DNA of 64,000 nt from Streptomyces sp. NRRL F-6492 (GCF_001280125.1 NZ_LGEG01000002.1:62001-126000), one strand, 5' to 3'; shown: positions 48,357 to 57,155, counted from the stretch's first letter. Numbers and translations are program-made. Notes: generated from the sequence alone by a model not told the origin.

Positions 48357-48483
48357 GGGATTCCCCCGGGTGAGAGCCGGACCTGACAGGGGGGAGAGTG
48401 CCAGTCGGCCCCGGGCCGGGGGAAGTCGGAAGCGGTCCGTCCGGGAGCGCGGCGCGGTGGGGGGCGCCGGGCCGGTCACCGGG

Positions 48484-48780
48484 TCAGTGGTCGTCCCAGT
48501 GCCCGTCGTGCGCCGCGTGCCGGTGTCCGTCGTGCACGTAGTCGACGTGGTCGCCGTGCGTCACCGACTCGTGGCCGCAGTCGGGCCCGTGCTCGTGCGC
48601 GTGCGCCTCGTGGGAGACGTGACCGGCCGGCTCGCACTCGTCCCAGTGACCCGAGTGCTCGCGGTGGAGGTGCCCGTCGTGCGCGTAGTCGACGTGGTCC
48701 CCGTGGCCCACCGCCCGGTGGCCGCAGTCCGGACCGTGGGCGTGGGCGTGCGTGGGGTGTTCGTGGTGGAGAACGGTCAT
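48484..48780 (-). CDS. His-rich duplicated metal-binding protein
   Basis: The start at ATG 48780 follows GGAGG with 7-nt spacing; a GTG one codon upstream is an alternative. The 98 residues consist of two ~36-residue copies of HGPDCGH-x4-HGDHVDY-x-HDGH-x3-H-x2-GHWD. The copies begin near residues 16 and 64 and are separated by a short linker with CEPAGHVSHEAH. More than a quarter of the residues are His, with three Cys and many Asp, so it should bind several zinc, nickel or copper ions. It has no signal peptide, so it is cytoplasmic. Actinobacterial homologues exist, but no function is established. It stands alone on its transcript. Confidence 0.85.
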   Translation of the reverse strand: MTVLHHEHPTHAHAHGPDCGHRAVGHGDHVDYAHDGHLHREHSGHWDECEPAGHVSHEAHAHEHGPDCGHESVTHGDHVDYVHDGHRHAAHDGHWDDH

Positions 48781-48909
48781 CACAAGGCCTCCGTGAGGGG
48801 ACGGCTGACCTTTCCAGGCTAGTCCGATACGCCCCTCTCGTCCTGGTTCGGAAGGTTCGCCGCGTCCGTGTTCTCCCCCACCCCGTCCCTTACGGGGGCG
48901 CCGCCGGGC

Positions 48910-49251
48910 TCACCAGATCAGCGCCGCCCCGAAGACGGCGAGACCGATCGTGCACGCGGCGGCGAGCAGCGCGTCCCGGTGGGTGAGCGGACGCGGCCGG
49001 GCCGTGTCCAGGGAGCGGATCCGGCGGTGGGCCACCACCAGGAACAGGACCCACGCGAGGGCGGAGAGGGCGAGCCCGGCCAGCCCCCGGGGCGTGGTCT
49101 CGTCCTGGACGGCCAGCTTGACGGCGAGCACCGCCACGACCGTGCAGGAGAGCGTGGTGCGCCGCCAGGCGAGCCGGGTCCGCTCCGGCTGGAGCCCGGG
49201 GTCCCGGGTCACCACCGCCCCGGCGTCGCCCGCGTCCGGCGGCCCCTCCAC
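48910..49251 (-). CDS. DUF202 membrane protein
   Basis: The GTG start at 49251 overlaps the upstream stop by one base (TAGTG), so it is translationally coupled to the other DUF202 gene. The 113 residues have the DUF202 opening LQPERTRLAWRRTTLSCTVVAVLAVKLAV, followed by two more helices (LAGLALSALAWVLFLVVAHRRIRSL and LLAAACTIGLAVFGAALIW). DUF202 proteins are small three-helix proteins of unknown role. Two different ones in one operon suggest a hetero-oligomer. Confidence 0.88.
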   Translation of the reverse strand: MEGPPDAGDAGAVVTRDPGLQPERTRLAWRRTTLSCTVVAVLAVKLAVQDETTPRGLAGLALSALAWVLFLVVAHRRIRSLDTARPRPLTHRDALLAAACTIGLAVFGAALIW

Positions 49252-49643
49252 TACCCGGCCCAGCCGAAGAGCACGACCACCACCATCGCGAGCGCCACCA
49301 CGGCCACCGCGAGGCTGAGCACCGCCGGGAACCGGGACACCGGAAGGTCCTCGCCGCGCCGCATCGCCCGCTCGCAGCGCACCCAGTGGTTCACCGCGCG
49401 CAGGGCGCACAGCACCCCGGCGGCGAGCAGCGCGAGCGCGAGCCCGACCCGCACCCCCCACCGCAGGTCGGGGAGGAACTGGTCGACGGCGAAGCCGCCG
49501 CCGACCAGGGCGAGCGCGGTCCGGATCCAGGCGAGGAAGGTCCGTTCGTTGGCGAGGGAGAAGCGGTAGTCGGGGGTGTCCCCCTCGTCCCGGATCCGCT
49601 GCGGCGCGAACCAGAGCCGCAGACTCTGCACGAAATCGCTCAC
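49251..49643 (-). CDS. YidH/DUF202 family membrane protein
   Basis: The GTG start at 49643 gives 130 residues. The N-terminus is cytoplasmic (VSDFVQSLRLWFAPQRIRDEGDTPDYRFSLANERTFLAWIRTALALVGGGFAV) with the LANERTFLAWIRTALAL signature of YidH-type DUF202 proteins. Three membrane helices follow. It is the first gene of the two-gene DUF202 operon. Function unknown. Confidence 0.9.
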   Translation of the reverse strand: MSDFVQSLRLWFAPQRIRDEGDTPDYRFSLANERTFLAWIRTALALVGGGFAVDQFLPDLRWGVRVGLALALLAAGVLCALRAVNHWVRCERAMRRGEDLPVSRFPAVLSLAVAVVALAMVVVVLFGWAG

Positions 49644-49706
49644 ACGCGCACCCTAACGGTCTGATCATCCGACCGCCCGGTGCGCGGGGGCCCGGTGGCC
49701 GGGCCC

Positions 49707-50228
49707 TCAGCCCCGCCCCGCCGCCTCCGCCCGCAGCCGCTCGTACGCGGCGAGCCCGTCCGGCACCCACTCCCACTCACCGAGCCGCGCGGCCAGCTCG
49801 TCCTCCGTCAGGAAGGCGTGCCAGGCGACCTCCTCGACCTGCGGGTCCACCGGCAGCTCGCAGCGGACCTCGTACACGGCCGACCACCACTTCCCGGCCA
49901 CGCCCCCGGAGTCGTACAGGAAGCGCAGCACCGGCTCGGGGCGGGGGAGCCCCCGCACCCCCAGCTCCTCCTCGGCCTCGCGCAGCGCGGCCTCGTCGTA
50001 GGACTCGCCCGCGCCGACGACACCGCCGACGAACATGTCGTACATCGAGGGGAAGACCAGCTTCGTGGGCGTCCTGCGGTGCACGAAGACCCGGCCGTCG
50101 GCGTCCCGGACCCGGACGAAGACGCAGCGGTGGATCAGGCCCCGGGCGTACACCTCGCCGCGCGGGGCCCGCCCGACCACCCGGTCCTGCTCGTCGACGA
50201 CGTCGAGAATCTCATCGGCTGAACTCAT
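49707..50228 (-). CDS. Nudix hydrolase
   Basis: The start is set at MSSADEILDVVDEQDRVVGRAPRGE (ATG at 50228); the longer frame would overlap the operator of the divergent gene. The 173-residue protein has the Nudix box GxxxxxExxxxxxxREAxEELG as GAGESYDEAALREAEEELG, with the metal-binding REaEE. The N-terminus (VDEQDRVVG, GLIHRCVFVRV, VHRRTPTKLVFPSMYDMFVGG) is like the isopentenyl-diphosphate isomerase/YfcD subgroup. The usual product is a hydrolysed nucleoside diphosphate-X compound; the exact substrate is unclear. Confidence 0.93.
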   Translation of the reverse strand: MSSADEILDVVDEQDRVVGRAPRGEVYARGLIHRCVFVRVRDADGRVFVHRRTPTKLVFPSMYDMFVGGVVGAGESYDEAALREAEEELGVRGLPRPEPVLRFLYDSGGVAGKWWSAVYEVRCELPVDPQVEEVAWHAFLTEDELAARLGEWEWVPDGLAAYERLRAEAAGRG

Positions 50229-50301
50229 GGCGCCATCCAAGCAAAACCGTCCGGCGGAACGACCCGGCGGGACCGCGCCGGGAGACCGCGCGTCCGAACG
50301 G

Positions 50302-50330
50302 TTGACTCGATACACCGGTGTATCCAAGAT
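50302..50330 (+). promoter_or_regulatory. Promoter with operator in the spacer (FAD dehydrogenase)
   Basis: TTGACT (50302-50307) and CAAGAT (50325-50330) are separated by 17 nt. The spacer contains GATACACCGGTGTATC (50309-50324), a perfect 16-bp palindrome. Transcription would start about at the ATG at 50338, giving a leaderless message. Confidence 0.6.
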
Positions 50331-50337
50331 GCGGTCC

Positions 50338-51993
50338 ATGTCCTATGACGCTGATGTGATCGTGATCGGGGCCGGTCTCGCCGGACTCGTCGCCACCGCC
50401 GAGCTGGTCGACGCCGGCCGCACCGTGATCCTCCTCGACCAGGAGCCCGAACAGTCCCTCGGAGGCCAGGCCCACTGGTCCTTCGGCGGCCTCTTCCTGG
50501 TCGACTCGCCCGAGCAGCGCCGGATGCGCGTCAAGGACAGCCACGCCCTCGCCCTCCAGGACTGGTACGGCACCGCCGGCTTCGACCGGACCGAGGACCA
50601 CTGGCCGAGGAAGTGGGCCGAGGCGTACGTCGACTTCGCGGCCGGCGAGAAGCGCGCCTGGCTCCACGCGCGCGGGGTGCGCTTCTTCCCCGTCGTCGGC
50701 TGGGCCGAGCGCGGCGGCTACGACGCCACCGGGCACGGCAACTCCGTTCCCCGCTTCCACATCACCTGGGGTACGGGCCCCGGCCTCGTCGCCCCCTTCG
50801 AGCGGAAGGTCCGCGAGGGCGTCGCCCGCGGCCTGGTCCGGCTCCGCTTCCGCCACCGCGTCACCGGCCTCGGCCGCACCGCCGGAGCCGTCGACACCGT
50901 CACCGGCGAGGTCCTGGAACCCTCCGCCGCCCCCCGGGGCACCGCCAGCGGCCGCGGGGCCACCGGCTCCTTCGCACTGCGCGCCCAGGCCGTGATCGTC
51001 ACCTCCGGCGGCATCGGCGGCAACCACGACCTCGTCCGCGCCCAGTGGCCCGCCCGCCTGGGCACCCCGCCCGCCAAGCTGCTCTCCGGCGTCCCCGCGC
51101 ACGTCGACGGGCTCATGCTCGGCATCGCCGAGAAGGCCGGCGCCAGCCACATCAACCGCGACCGGATGTGGCACTACACCGAGGGCATCGAGAACTGGAA
51201 CCCCATCTGGGCCCGCCACGGCATCCGCATCCTGCCCGGCCCGTCCTCCCTCTGGCTCGACGCCACCGGCAAGCGGCTGCCCGTGCCGCTCTTCCCCGGC
51301 TTCGACACCCTCGGCACCCTCGAACACATCATGCGGACCGGGCACGACCACACCTGGTTCGTCCTCGACAAGAAGATCATCGGCAAGGAGTTCGCCCTCT
51401 CGGGCTCCGAGCAGAACCCGGACCTCACCGGCAAGTCGGTCCGCGACGTCATCGGCCGCGCGCGGGCGGACGTGCCCGGCCCCGTCCAGGCCTTCATGGA
51501 CAAGGGCGTCGACTTCGTCGTCGAGAAGGACCTCTCCGCCCTCGTCCGGGGCATGAACGCGCTCACCGACGTGCCGCTGATCGACGAGGCCGACCTGCGC
51601 CGCGAACTCACCGCCCGCGACCGCGAGATCGCCAACCCCTTCACCAAGGACCTCCAGGTCACGGCGATCCGGGGCGCCCGCAGGTACCTGGGCGACAAGC
51701 TCATCCGCACGGCGGCCCCGCACCGCATCCTGGACCCCGGGGCGGGCCCGCTGATCGCCGTGCGCCTCAACATCCTCACCCGCAAGTCCCTCGGCGGCCT
51801 GGAGACCGACCTCGACTCCCGCGTCCTGACGGAGGACGGCGCACCCCTGGAGGGCGTGTACGCGGCGGGCGAGGCGGCCGGCTTCGGCGGCGGCGGCGTC
51901 CACGGCTACCGCTCCCTCGAAGGCACCTTCCTCGGCGGCTGCGTCTTCTCGGGCCGCGCGGCGGGCCGGGCGGCGGCGAGGGCGGTGGGCTGA
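50338..51993 (+). CDS. FAD-binding dehydrogenase (KstD/fumarate-reductase-like)
   Basis: The start at MSYDADVIVIGAGLAGLVATAEL (ATG at 50338) has no ribosome site and sits where a leaderless transcript from the palindrome-bearing promoter would begin; an ATG three codons earlier is in frame. The 551-residue flavoprotein has the FAD motif GAGLAGLV, QSLGGQAHWSFGGLF, a central cap domain, VVTSGGIGG-like ALRAQAVIVTSGGIGGNHD, and the C-terminal VYAAGEAAGFGGGGVHGYRSLEGTFLGGCVFSGRAAG. It resembles proteins annotated as FAD-binding dehydrogenases related to 3-ketosteroid dehydrogenases. Substrate unproven. Confidence 0.93.
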   Translation: MSYDADVIVIGAGLAGLVATAELVDAGRTVILLDQEPEQSLGGQAHWSFGGLFLVDSPEQRRMRVKDSHALALQDWYGTAGFDRTEDHWPRKWAEAYVDFAAGEKRAWLHARGVRFFPVVGWAERGGYDATGHGNSVPRFHITWGTGPGLVAPFERKVREGVARGLVRLRFRHRVTGLGRTAGAVDTVTGEVLEPSAAPRGTASGRGATGSFALRAQAVIVTSGGIGGNHDLVRAQWPARLGTPPAKLLSGVPAHVDGLMLGIAEKAGASHINRDRMWHYTEGIENWNPIWARHGIRILPGPSSLWLDATGKRLPVPLFPGFDTLGTLEHIMRTGHDHTWFVLDKKIIGKEFALSGSEQNPDLTGKSVRDVIGRARADVPGPVQAFMDKGVDFVVEKDLSALVRGMNALTDVPLIDEADLRRELTARDREIANPFTKDLQVTAIRGARRYLGDKLIRTAAPHRILDPGAGPLIAVRLNILTRKSLGGLETDLDSRVLTEDGAPLEGVYAAGEAAGFGGGGVHGYRSLEGTFLGGCVFSGRAAGRAAARAVG

Positions 51994-52020
51994 GGACCGG
52001 GGCCCCGGCACGAGGTCTTC

Positions 52021-52105
52021 GGCGGGGCCGGTCCTCCGGCGGGGCCGGTCCTCCGGCGGGGCCGGTCCTCCGGCGGGGCCGGTCCTCCGGCGGGGCCGGT
52101 CCTCC
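52021..52105. repeat. 17-bp tandem repeat, five copies
   Basis: Five identical units of GGCGGGGCCGGTCCTCC start at 52021, 52038, 52055, 52072 and 52089. They lie between the FAD dehydrogenase stop and the convergent ASCH-domain gene. Perfect identity suggests an unstable VNTR. Confidence 0.95.
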
Positions 52106-52149
52106 GCCGGGGACACCGGCGGCCCCGGCCCCCTCGGCGCGGCCTTCGG

Positions 52150-52605
52150 TCAGGCCCCCCGGAGCACCTCCACCACCCGGAACCACTCCACCACCAGCAT
52201 CGTGTCGTCGTCCACGACGAACTCCGGGTCCCCCAGCGCCTCCCGCATCTCCTCGCCGTGCCAGAAGTCGTCGTGGCCCGCGCGCCACTCCGCGACCGAC
52301 CGGTAGCCCTCGCCCTCGCCGAGCGCGAGGCGGAGGTCCGCGTCGCGCAGGGGCAGGACCCGGACCTCCGTGATCTCCACGACCGCCACCTCGCGGCCGT
52401 CCGAGTCGATGACGGCCGACCGTTCGCCGACCTCGGGCAGCTCCTCGTTCTCGGCCTCGTACTCCAGGAGGAGCCCCGTCGTGGCGGTCTTCTCGCCGGA
52501 GAGGACCGCCGCGACGAGCCGGTCCCGCAGGGGGCCGGGGAAGGCGAGCAGGAAGGGCTTGAGCGCGTGAAGGCCGGTCATGGCCGACAGTCTGTCAGCC
52601 ACCAC
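52150..52605 (-). CDS. ASCH-domain protein
   Basis: The GTG at 52605 has GAGGTG seven nt upstream and is preferred; the ATG at 52581 (MTGLHALKPFLLAFPGPLRD) has no ribosome site but is where similarity begins. The 143-151 residue protein has the ASCH fold signature FPGPLRDRLVAAVLSGEKTATTGLLLEYEAE, then a beta-barrel with EITEVRVLPLRDADLRLALGEGEG, WRAGHDDFW and a C-terminal strand MLVVEWFRVVEV. ASCH proteins are RNA-binding or act on modified nucleosides (YqfB-type amidohydrolases). It follows the gluconate permease on the same strand with a 28-bp gap. Confidence 0.88.
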   Translation of the reverse strand: MVADRLSAMTGLHALKPFLLAFPGPLRDRLVAAVLSGEKTATTGLLLEYEAENEELPEVGERSAVIDSDGREVAVVEITEVRVLPLRDADLRLALGEGEGYRSVAEWRAGHDDFWHGEEMREALGDPEFVVDDDTMLVVEWFRVVEVLRGA

Positions 52606-52633
52606 CGGCCCTCACCTCTCGTTTCCGGCGGCG

Positions 52634-54031
52634 CTACAACACCAGCGACAGCAGCAGCACGAACACGATGCCCACGACCGAGATGATCGTCTCCATCACC
52701 GACCAGGTCTTGATCGTCTGGCCGACGCTCATGCCGAAGTACTCCTTCACCAGCCAGAACCCGGCGTCGTTGACATGGCTGAAGAAGAGCGAACCGGCGC
52801 CGATCGCGAGGACGAGCAGCGCCGTCTCGCCCGTGGACATGCCCTCCGCCAGCGGAGCCACCAGCCCCGCCGCCGAGATCGTCGCCACCGTCGCGGAGCC
52901 CGTCGCGAGCCGGATCGCGACCGCGATCAGCCAGGCGAGCAGCAGGGCCGGGATGGACCAGCTCTCGGAGAAGTCCAGGATCATCCGGCCGACGCCTATG
53001 TCGATCAGGGTCTGCTTGAAGCCGCCGCCCGCGCCGACGATCATCAGGACGCCCGCGATCGGGGCGAGGGACTTCTCGACGGTCGAGGACAGGCGCTCCT
53101 TGCTGAAGCCGGCCGCCCGGCCCAGGGTGAAGAGCGCGACCACGACGGCGGCGAGCAGCGCGATCAGTGGCGAGCCGATGACGTCGGTGACCTTCTGGAC
53201 GCCGTTCTCGGGGTCGTCCACGACGATGTCGACGAGCGCCTTCACCAGCATCAGGACGACCGGAAGGAGTACGGTCGCGACGGTGACGCCGAAGCCGGGG
53301 CGCTTCTCCAGGTCCTCGGAGGGGCGCGTCGGGATCATGTTCTCGGGGGCCGGGATGTCCACCCAGCGGGCCGCGTACCGGGAGAAGAGCGGACCGGCGA
53401 TGATCACGGTCGGGATCGCGACGACGAGACCGAGGGCGAGGGTGACGCCCAGGTTGGCGCCGACGGCGTCGATCGCGACGAGCGGGCCGGGGTGCGGCGG
53501 GATGAGCCCGTGCATCACGGAGAGGCCGGCGAGGGCCGGGATGCCGATCCGCATCAGGGAGTAGTCGCCGCGCTTGGCGACGAGCAGCACGACCGGGATC
53601 AGCAGCACGATGCCGACCTCGAAGAAGAGCGGCAGGCCGATCACGGAGGCGATGAGCACCATCGCCCACGGCATGGCCCGGCCGCTCGCCCTCGCCAGGA
53701 TCGTGTCGACGATCTGGTCCGCGCCGCCGGAGTCCGCGAGCAGCTTGCCGAGGATGGCGCCGAGGGCGATCAGCACGCCCACGCCGGCGACGGTGGCGCC
53801 GAGGCCGGCGGTGAAGGACTTGATGGTGTCCGCGAGCGGCGCGCCCGCGAACGCGCCGAGCGCGAGCGACCCGATGGTCAGCGCCAGGAACGCGTGCAGC
53901 TTGAACTTGGTGATGAGCAGGACGATGACGGCGATGCCGGCGAGCACGGCGATCCCGAGCTGGGCGTTGCCCGCCGAGGTGATCGGTTCGGCGGCGTCCG
54001 CTGCCAGGGTCTCGACGCTGAGACTGGTCAC
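52634..54031 (-). CDS. gntP: Gluconate:H+ symporter, GntP family
   Basis: The 465-residue permease (GTG at 54031) has 12-14 helices and GntP family signatures: LPLFFEVGIVLLIPVVLLVAKRG, LSVMHGLIPPHPGPLVAIDAVGANLG, and GFKQTLIDIGVG with ATGSATVATISAAG near the end. It imports gluconate with protons. The gluconokinase gene follows upstream on the same strand with a 51-bp gap, and the divergent FadR-type regulator probably controls both. Confidence 0.96.
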   Translation of the reverse strand: MTSLSVETLAADAAEPITSAGNAQLGIAVLAGIAVIVLLITKFKLHAFLALTIGSLALGAFAGAPLADTIKSFTAGLGATVAGVGVLIALGAILGKLLADSGGADQIVDTILARASGRAMPWAMVLIASVIGLPLFFEVGIVLLIPVVLLVAKRGDYSLMRIGIPALAGLSVMHGLIPPHPGPLVAIDAVGANLGVTLALGLVVAIPTVIIAGPLFSRYAARWVDIPAPENMIPTRPSEDLEKRPGFGVTVATVLLPVVLMLVKALVDIVVDDPENGVQKVTDVIGSPLIALLAAVVVALFTLGRAAGFSKERLSSTVEKSLAPIAGVLMIVGAGGGFKQTLIDIGVGRMILDFSESWSIPALLLAWLIAVAIRLATGSATVATISAAGLVAPLAEGMSTGETALLVLAIGAGSLFFSHVNDAGFWLVKEYFGMSVGQTIKTWSVMETIISVVGIVFVLLLSLVL

Positions 54032-54082
54032 GGTGGTGTCCTTCGTACGGGCAGGAGAGAAGAAAAAGGGGGGCGGAGGGGG

Positions 54083-54604
54083 TCAGCCGGCCCGGCCGCG
54101 CAGTGCGACGACGGCGCGGGCGGTGATCTCCTCGGGGGTGCCGGACACGTCGACGGCGACGCCGGCCTCGTCGGACCGGAGCGGCTCCAGGGTGGCGAAC
54201 TGGGAGTCGAGCAGCGCCGTCGGCATGAAGTGCCCCTTGCGCGCGGCCATCCGGCCCTCGATGAGTTCCCGGTCGCCGGTCAGGTGCAGGAAGACGACGC
54301 CGGGCGCGGCGGCGCGCAGCCGGTCCCGGTAGGCCCGCTTCAGCGCGGAGCTGCTCACCACGCCGCCGAGTCCGGCCCGGCCGTGCGCCCACGCCCCGAT
54401 GGCGTCCAGCCAGGGGCCCCGGTCCTCGTCGTCCAGCGGGACGCCGGCCGACATCTTGGCGACGTTGGCCGCGGGGTGGAAGTCGTCGCCCTCGGCGTAG
54501 GGGAGGCCGAGGGCCTCGGCGACCAGCGGACCGATGGTGGTCTTGCCGGTTCCCGCGACGCCCATCACGACGACGACGGGAGGGGCCTGGGGTGTGCTGC
54601 TCAT
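54083..54604 (-). CDS. gntK: Gluconokinase
   Basis: The start at MSSTPQAPPVVVVMGVAGTGKTT (ATG at 54604) puts the P-loop GVAGTGKT at residues ~15-22; an ATG ten codons earlier is less likely. The 173 residues have YAEGDDFHPAANVAKMSAGVPLDDEDRGPWLDAI, CSALKRAYRD-type VSSSALKRAYRDRLR, and HFMPTALLDSQFATLEPL, all typical of GntK. It phosphorylates gluconate to 6-phosphogluconate for the pentose phosphate route. Co-transcribed with gntP. Confidence 0.96.
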   Translation of the reverse strand: MSSTPQAPPVVVVMGVAGTGKTTIGPLVAEALGLPYAEGDDFHPAANVAKMSAGVPLDDEDRGPWLDAIGAWAHGRAGLGGVVSSSALKRAYRDRLRAAAPGVVFLHLTGDRELIEGRMAARKGHFMPTALLDSQFATLEPLRSDEAGVAVDVSGTPEEITARAVVALRGRAG

Positions 54605-54696
54605 GGGAGGTTGCCTCGCTGTCCTCTTCGACATCGATTCCGTTGTCCGTCGCGCTCATGAAACCCATTGGGTACGACGTATTCAAGAGGCTGTGA

Positions 54697-54718
54697 CATA
54701 AAAGTCGTACTTTTTATG
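54697..54718. promoter_or_regulatory. CATAAAA-N8-TTTTATG operator of the gluconate genes
   Basis: CATAAAA (54697-54703) and TTTTATG (54712-54718) are perfect 7-bp arms. The site is AT-rich within a GC-rich genome and lies 54 bp upstream of the GntR/FadR-type gene and 92 bp from gntK. A GTACG sequence also recurs at 54672 and 54706. Confidence 0.65.
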
Positions 54719-54772
54719 CCGGGGTGCGCTCCGGACGTGATCACCCCCGCGTACCCGCATAGGCTGGCTCCC

Positions 54773-55474
54773 ATGACGACACAGGCCCAGGGGCTTCACT
54801 CCCACGTCCTGGCCACCCTGGGCCTCGCGATCACCGCGGGGGAATACCCGCCCGGCACCGTGCTGCGCACCGACGAGCTCGCCCGGCGCTTCGACGTCTC
54901 CCGGACCGTGGTCCGCGAGGTCGTCCGGGTCCTGGAGTCCATGCACCTGGTCGAGTCCCGCCGCCGCGTCGGCGTGACCGTGCTCCCCACCGCGAGCTGG
55001 AACGTGTACGACCCCCAGGTCATCCGCTGGCGCCTGGCCGGCGCCGACCGCCCCCGCCAGCTCCGCTCGCTCACCGTGCTCCGCTCCGCCGTCGAGCCCG
55101 TCGCCGCGGGCCTCGCGGCCGTCAACGCCACCCCCGAGCAGTGCCGCGAACTCACCGAGGAGGCCCTCGGCATGGTCGCCACCTCGCGCGGCCGGCGCCT
55201 GGAGGAGTACCTCGTCCACGACATCGCCTTCCACCGGGTCGTCCTCAACGCCTCCGGCAACGAGATGTTCGCCCGCCTCGGCGACGTCGTCGCGGAGGTC
55301 CTCACCGGCCGCACCCACCACCACGTGATGTTCGAGGACCCGGACCCGGCCGCCGTCACCCTCCACGTCCAGGTCGCCGAGGCCGTACGGGAGCGGGACG
55401 CGGCCCGCGCCGAGGAGCTGACCCGCCGGATCGCGGTCGGCGCCCTCCAGGAGCTGGACGTCCTCGCGCCGTGA
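54773..55474 (+). CDS. FadR-type GntR-family regulator of gluconate genes
   Basis: The start at MTTQAQGLHSHVLATLGLAITAG (ATG at 54773) gives 233 residues; upstream in-frame starts would include the operator. The winged helix spans ~10-75 (LRTDELARRFDVSRTVVREVVRVLESMHLVESRRRVGVTVLP). The C-terminal FCD domain has the metal-His pattern (DIAFHRVVLNASGN, HVQVAEAVRERD). It is divergent from gntK/gntP with one AT-rich palindrome between, the usual arrangement for repression relieved by gluconate or 6-phosphogluconate. Confidence 0.92.
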   Translation: MTTQAQGLHSHVLATLGLAITAGEYPPGTVLRTDELARRFDVSRTVVREVVRVLESMHLVESRRRVGVTVLPTASWNVYDPQVIRWRLAGADRPRQLRSLTVLRSAVEPVAAGLAAVNATPEQCRELTEEALGMVATSRGRRLEEYLVHDIAFHRVVLNASGNEMFARLGDVVAEVLTGRTHHHVMFEDPDPAAVTLHVQVAEAVRERDAARAEELTRRIAVGALQELDVLAP

Positions 55475-55641
55475 CAACCGGACGCAAGCTCTGAACTAGC
55501 TCAAATATGGGCGTTCAGTGACATGCGCCACAGTCAGTTACCGCCCCGTGCCGTGAGGATGTGCGCTGGTCGTACCGGGGAGACCCCCCACCGGGTGCGA
55601 CCGGGTACCGCACAGCCCCCCTCACGAAGGCGAACGACTCC

Positions 55642-57114
55642 ATGAGTGACCGCGTCACCGCGGCCGACCCGCTGTCCGCCGCACCGGCGGCATCCGGCGG
55701 GCCCACGGCCGCCACCCCCCACGTCGACGCCGGCGACGCCGGATACCGCAAGGACCTCAAGTCCCGGCACATCAACATGATCGCCATCGGCGGCGCCATC
55801 GGCACCGGGCTCTTCCTGGGCGCCGGCGGCCGCATGTCCCAGGCCGGGCCCTCCCTCTTCATCGCCTACGCCGTCTGCGGCGTCTTCGCCTTCTTCGTGG
55901 TCCGCGCCCTCGGCGAGCTGGTGCTCTACCGCCCCTCCTCCGGCGCCTTCGTCTCCTACGCGCGCGAGTTCATGGGCGAGAAGGGCGCCTACACGGCCGG
56001 CTGGCTCTACTTCCTCAACTGGTCGACCACCGCCGTCGCCGACATCACCGCGGCCGCCACCTACGCCCACTTCTGGTCGATGTTCAGCGACGTCCCGCAG
56101 TGGATCCTCGCCCTGATCGCCCTCGCGGTCGTCCTCGCCGCCAACCTCATCTCCGTGAAGTACTTCGGCGAGATGGAGTTCTGGTTCGCCATCGTCAAGG
56201 TCGCCGCCCTGGTCGCCTTCATGCTGGTCGGCATCTTCCTCGTCGTGACCTCCCACGACGTCGGCGGCCACACCCCCGGCCTCGGCAACATCGCCGACAA
56301 CGGCGGCGTCTTCCCGAACGGCATGATGCCGATGCTGCTGCTCATCCAGGGCGTCGTCTTCGCCTACGCCTCCGTCGAACTGTGCGGCGTCGCCGCGGGC
56401 GAGACCGAGAACCCCGAGAAGATCATGCCGAAGGCGATCAACTCGATCATGTGGCGCGTGGGCCTCTTCTACGTCGGCTCCGTCGTCCTGCTCGCCCTCC
56501 TGCTGCCGTACACGGCCTACTCCGGCGACCAGAGCCCCTTCGTCACCGTCTTCGACAAGCTGGGCATCCCCGGCGCCGCCGGCGTGATGAACCTCGTCGT
56601 CCTCACCGCCGCCCTCTCCAGCCTCAACTCGGGCCTGTACTCCACCGGCCGCATCCTGCGCTCCATGTCGCTCGCCGGCTCCGCGCCCCGCTTCACCGGC
56701 GTCATGAACAAGGGCGGCGTCCCCTACGGCGGCATCCTGCTCACCGCGGGCTTCGGCGTCCTCGGCGTCGCCCTCAACTACGTCATGCCCGGCGAGGCCT
56801 TCGAACTGGTCCTCAACTTCGCCTCGATCGGCATCATCGGCACCTGGGCCATGATCATGGTCTGCTCGCTGCTGTTCTGGCGCCGGGCCGAGCAGGGCAG
56901 GCTCGCCCGCCCCGGCTACCGGCTGCCCTGGGCCCCGTACACCCAGATCGTCACCCTCCTCTTCCTCGGCTCCGTCCTCGTCCTCATGTGGATGGACGAG
57001 GGCATCAGCCGCACCACCGTGAACTGCCTGCCGCTCATCGCGGCCGCGCTCGTCGGCGGCTGGTTCCTGGTCCGCCGCCGGGTCCGCGACACCGCCGCGA
57101 CCCCGCGCGACTGA
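55642..57114 (+). CDS. Amino acid permease (APC superfamily, AAT/AnsP-like)
   Basis: The ATG at 55642 follows GAAGG. After a ~45-residue Ala/Pro-rich cytoplasmic leader, the 490-residue protein has twelve helices with the AAT consensus [65 protein letters not shown], and [33 protein letters not shown]. This group takes up amino acids such as asparagine, D-serine or proline with protons; the AnsP (asparagine) assignment is likely but unproven. It ends in a strong hairpin and has its own 167-bp upstream region. Confidence 0.93.
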   Translation: MSDRVTAADPLSAAPAASGGPTAATPHVDAGDAGYRKDLKSRHINMIAIGGAIGTGLFLGAGGRMSQAGPSLFIAYAVCGVFAFFVVRALGELVLYRPSSGAFVSYAREFMGEKGAYTAGWLYFLNWSTTAVADITAAATYAHFWSMFSDVPQWILALIALAVVLAANLISVKYFGEMEFWFAIVKVAALVAFMLVGIFLVVTSHDVGGHTPGLGNIADNGGVFPNGMMPMLLLIQGVVFAYASVELCGVAAGETENPEKIMPKAINSIMWRVGLFYVGSVVLLALLLPYTAYSGDQSPFVTVFDKLGIPGAAGVMNLVVLTAALSSLNSGLYSTGRILRSMSLAGSAPRFTGVMNKGGVPYGGILLTAGFGVLGVALNYVMPGEAFELVLNFASIGIIGTWAMIMVCSLLFWRRAEQGRLARPGYRLPWAPYTQIVTLLFLGSVLVLMWMDEGISRTTVNCLPLIAAALVGGWFLVRRRVRDTAATPRD

Positions 57115-57128
57115 CGTACCGTCAGGGA

Positions 57129-57155
57129 ACCCCCGCGGGCACGGCCTGCGGGGGT
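57129..57155 (+). terminator. Terminator hairpin after the amino acid permease
   Basis: ACCCCCGCGGG (57129-57139) pairs with CCTGCGGGGGT (57145-57155) with one mismatch and a 5-nt loop, 15 bp after the stop. TTTT follows about 8 nt later. Confidence 0.8.

Noticed and set aside
52021..52105. CRISPR array
   Set aside because: The 17-bp units abut directly, with no unique spacers, and there are no cas genes.
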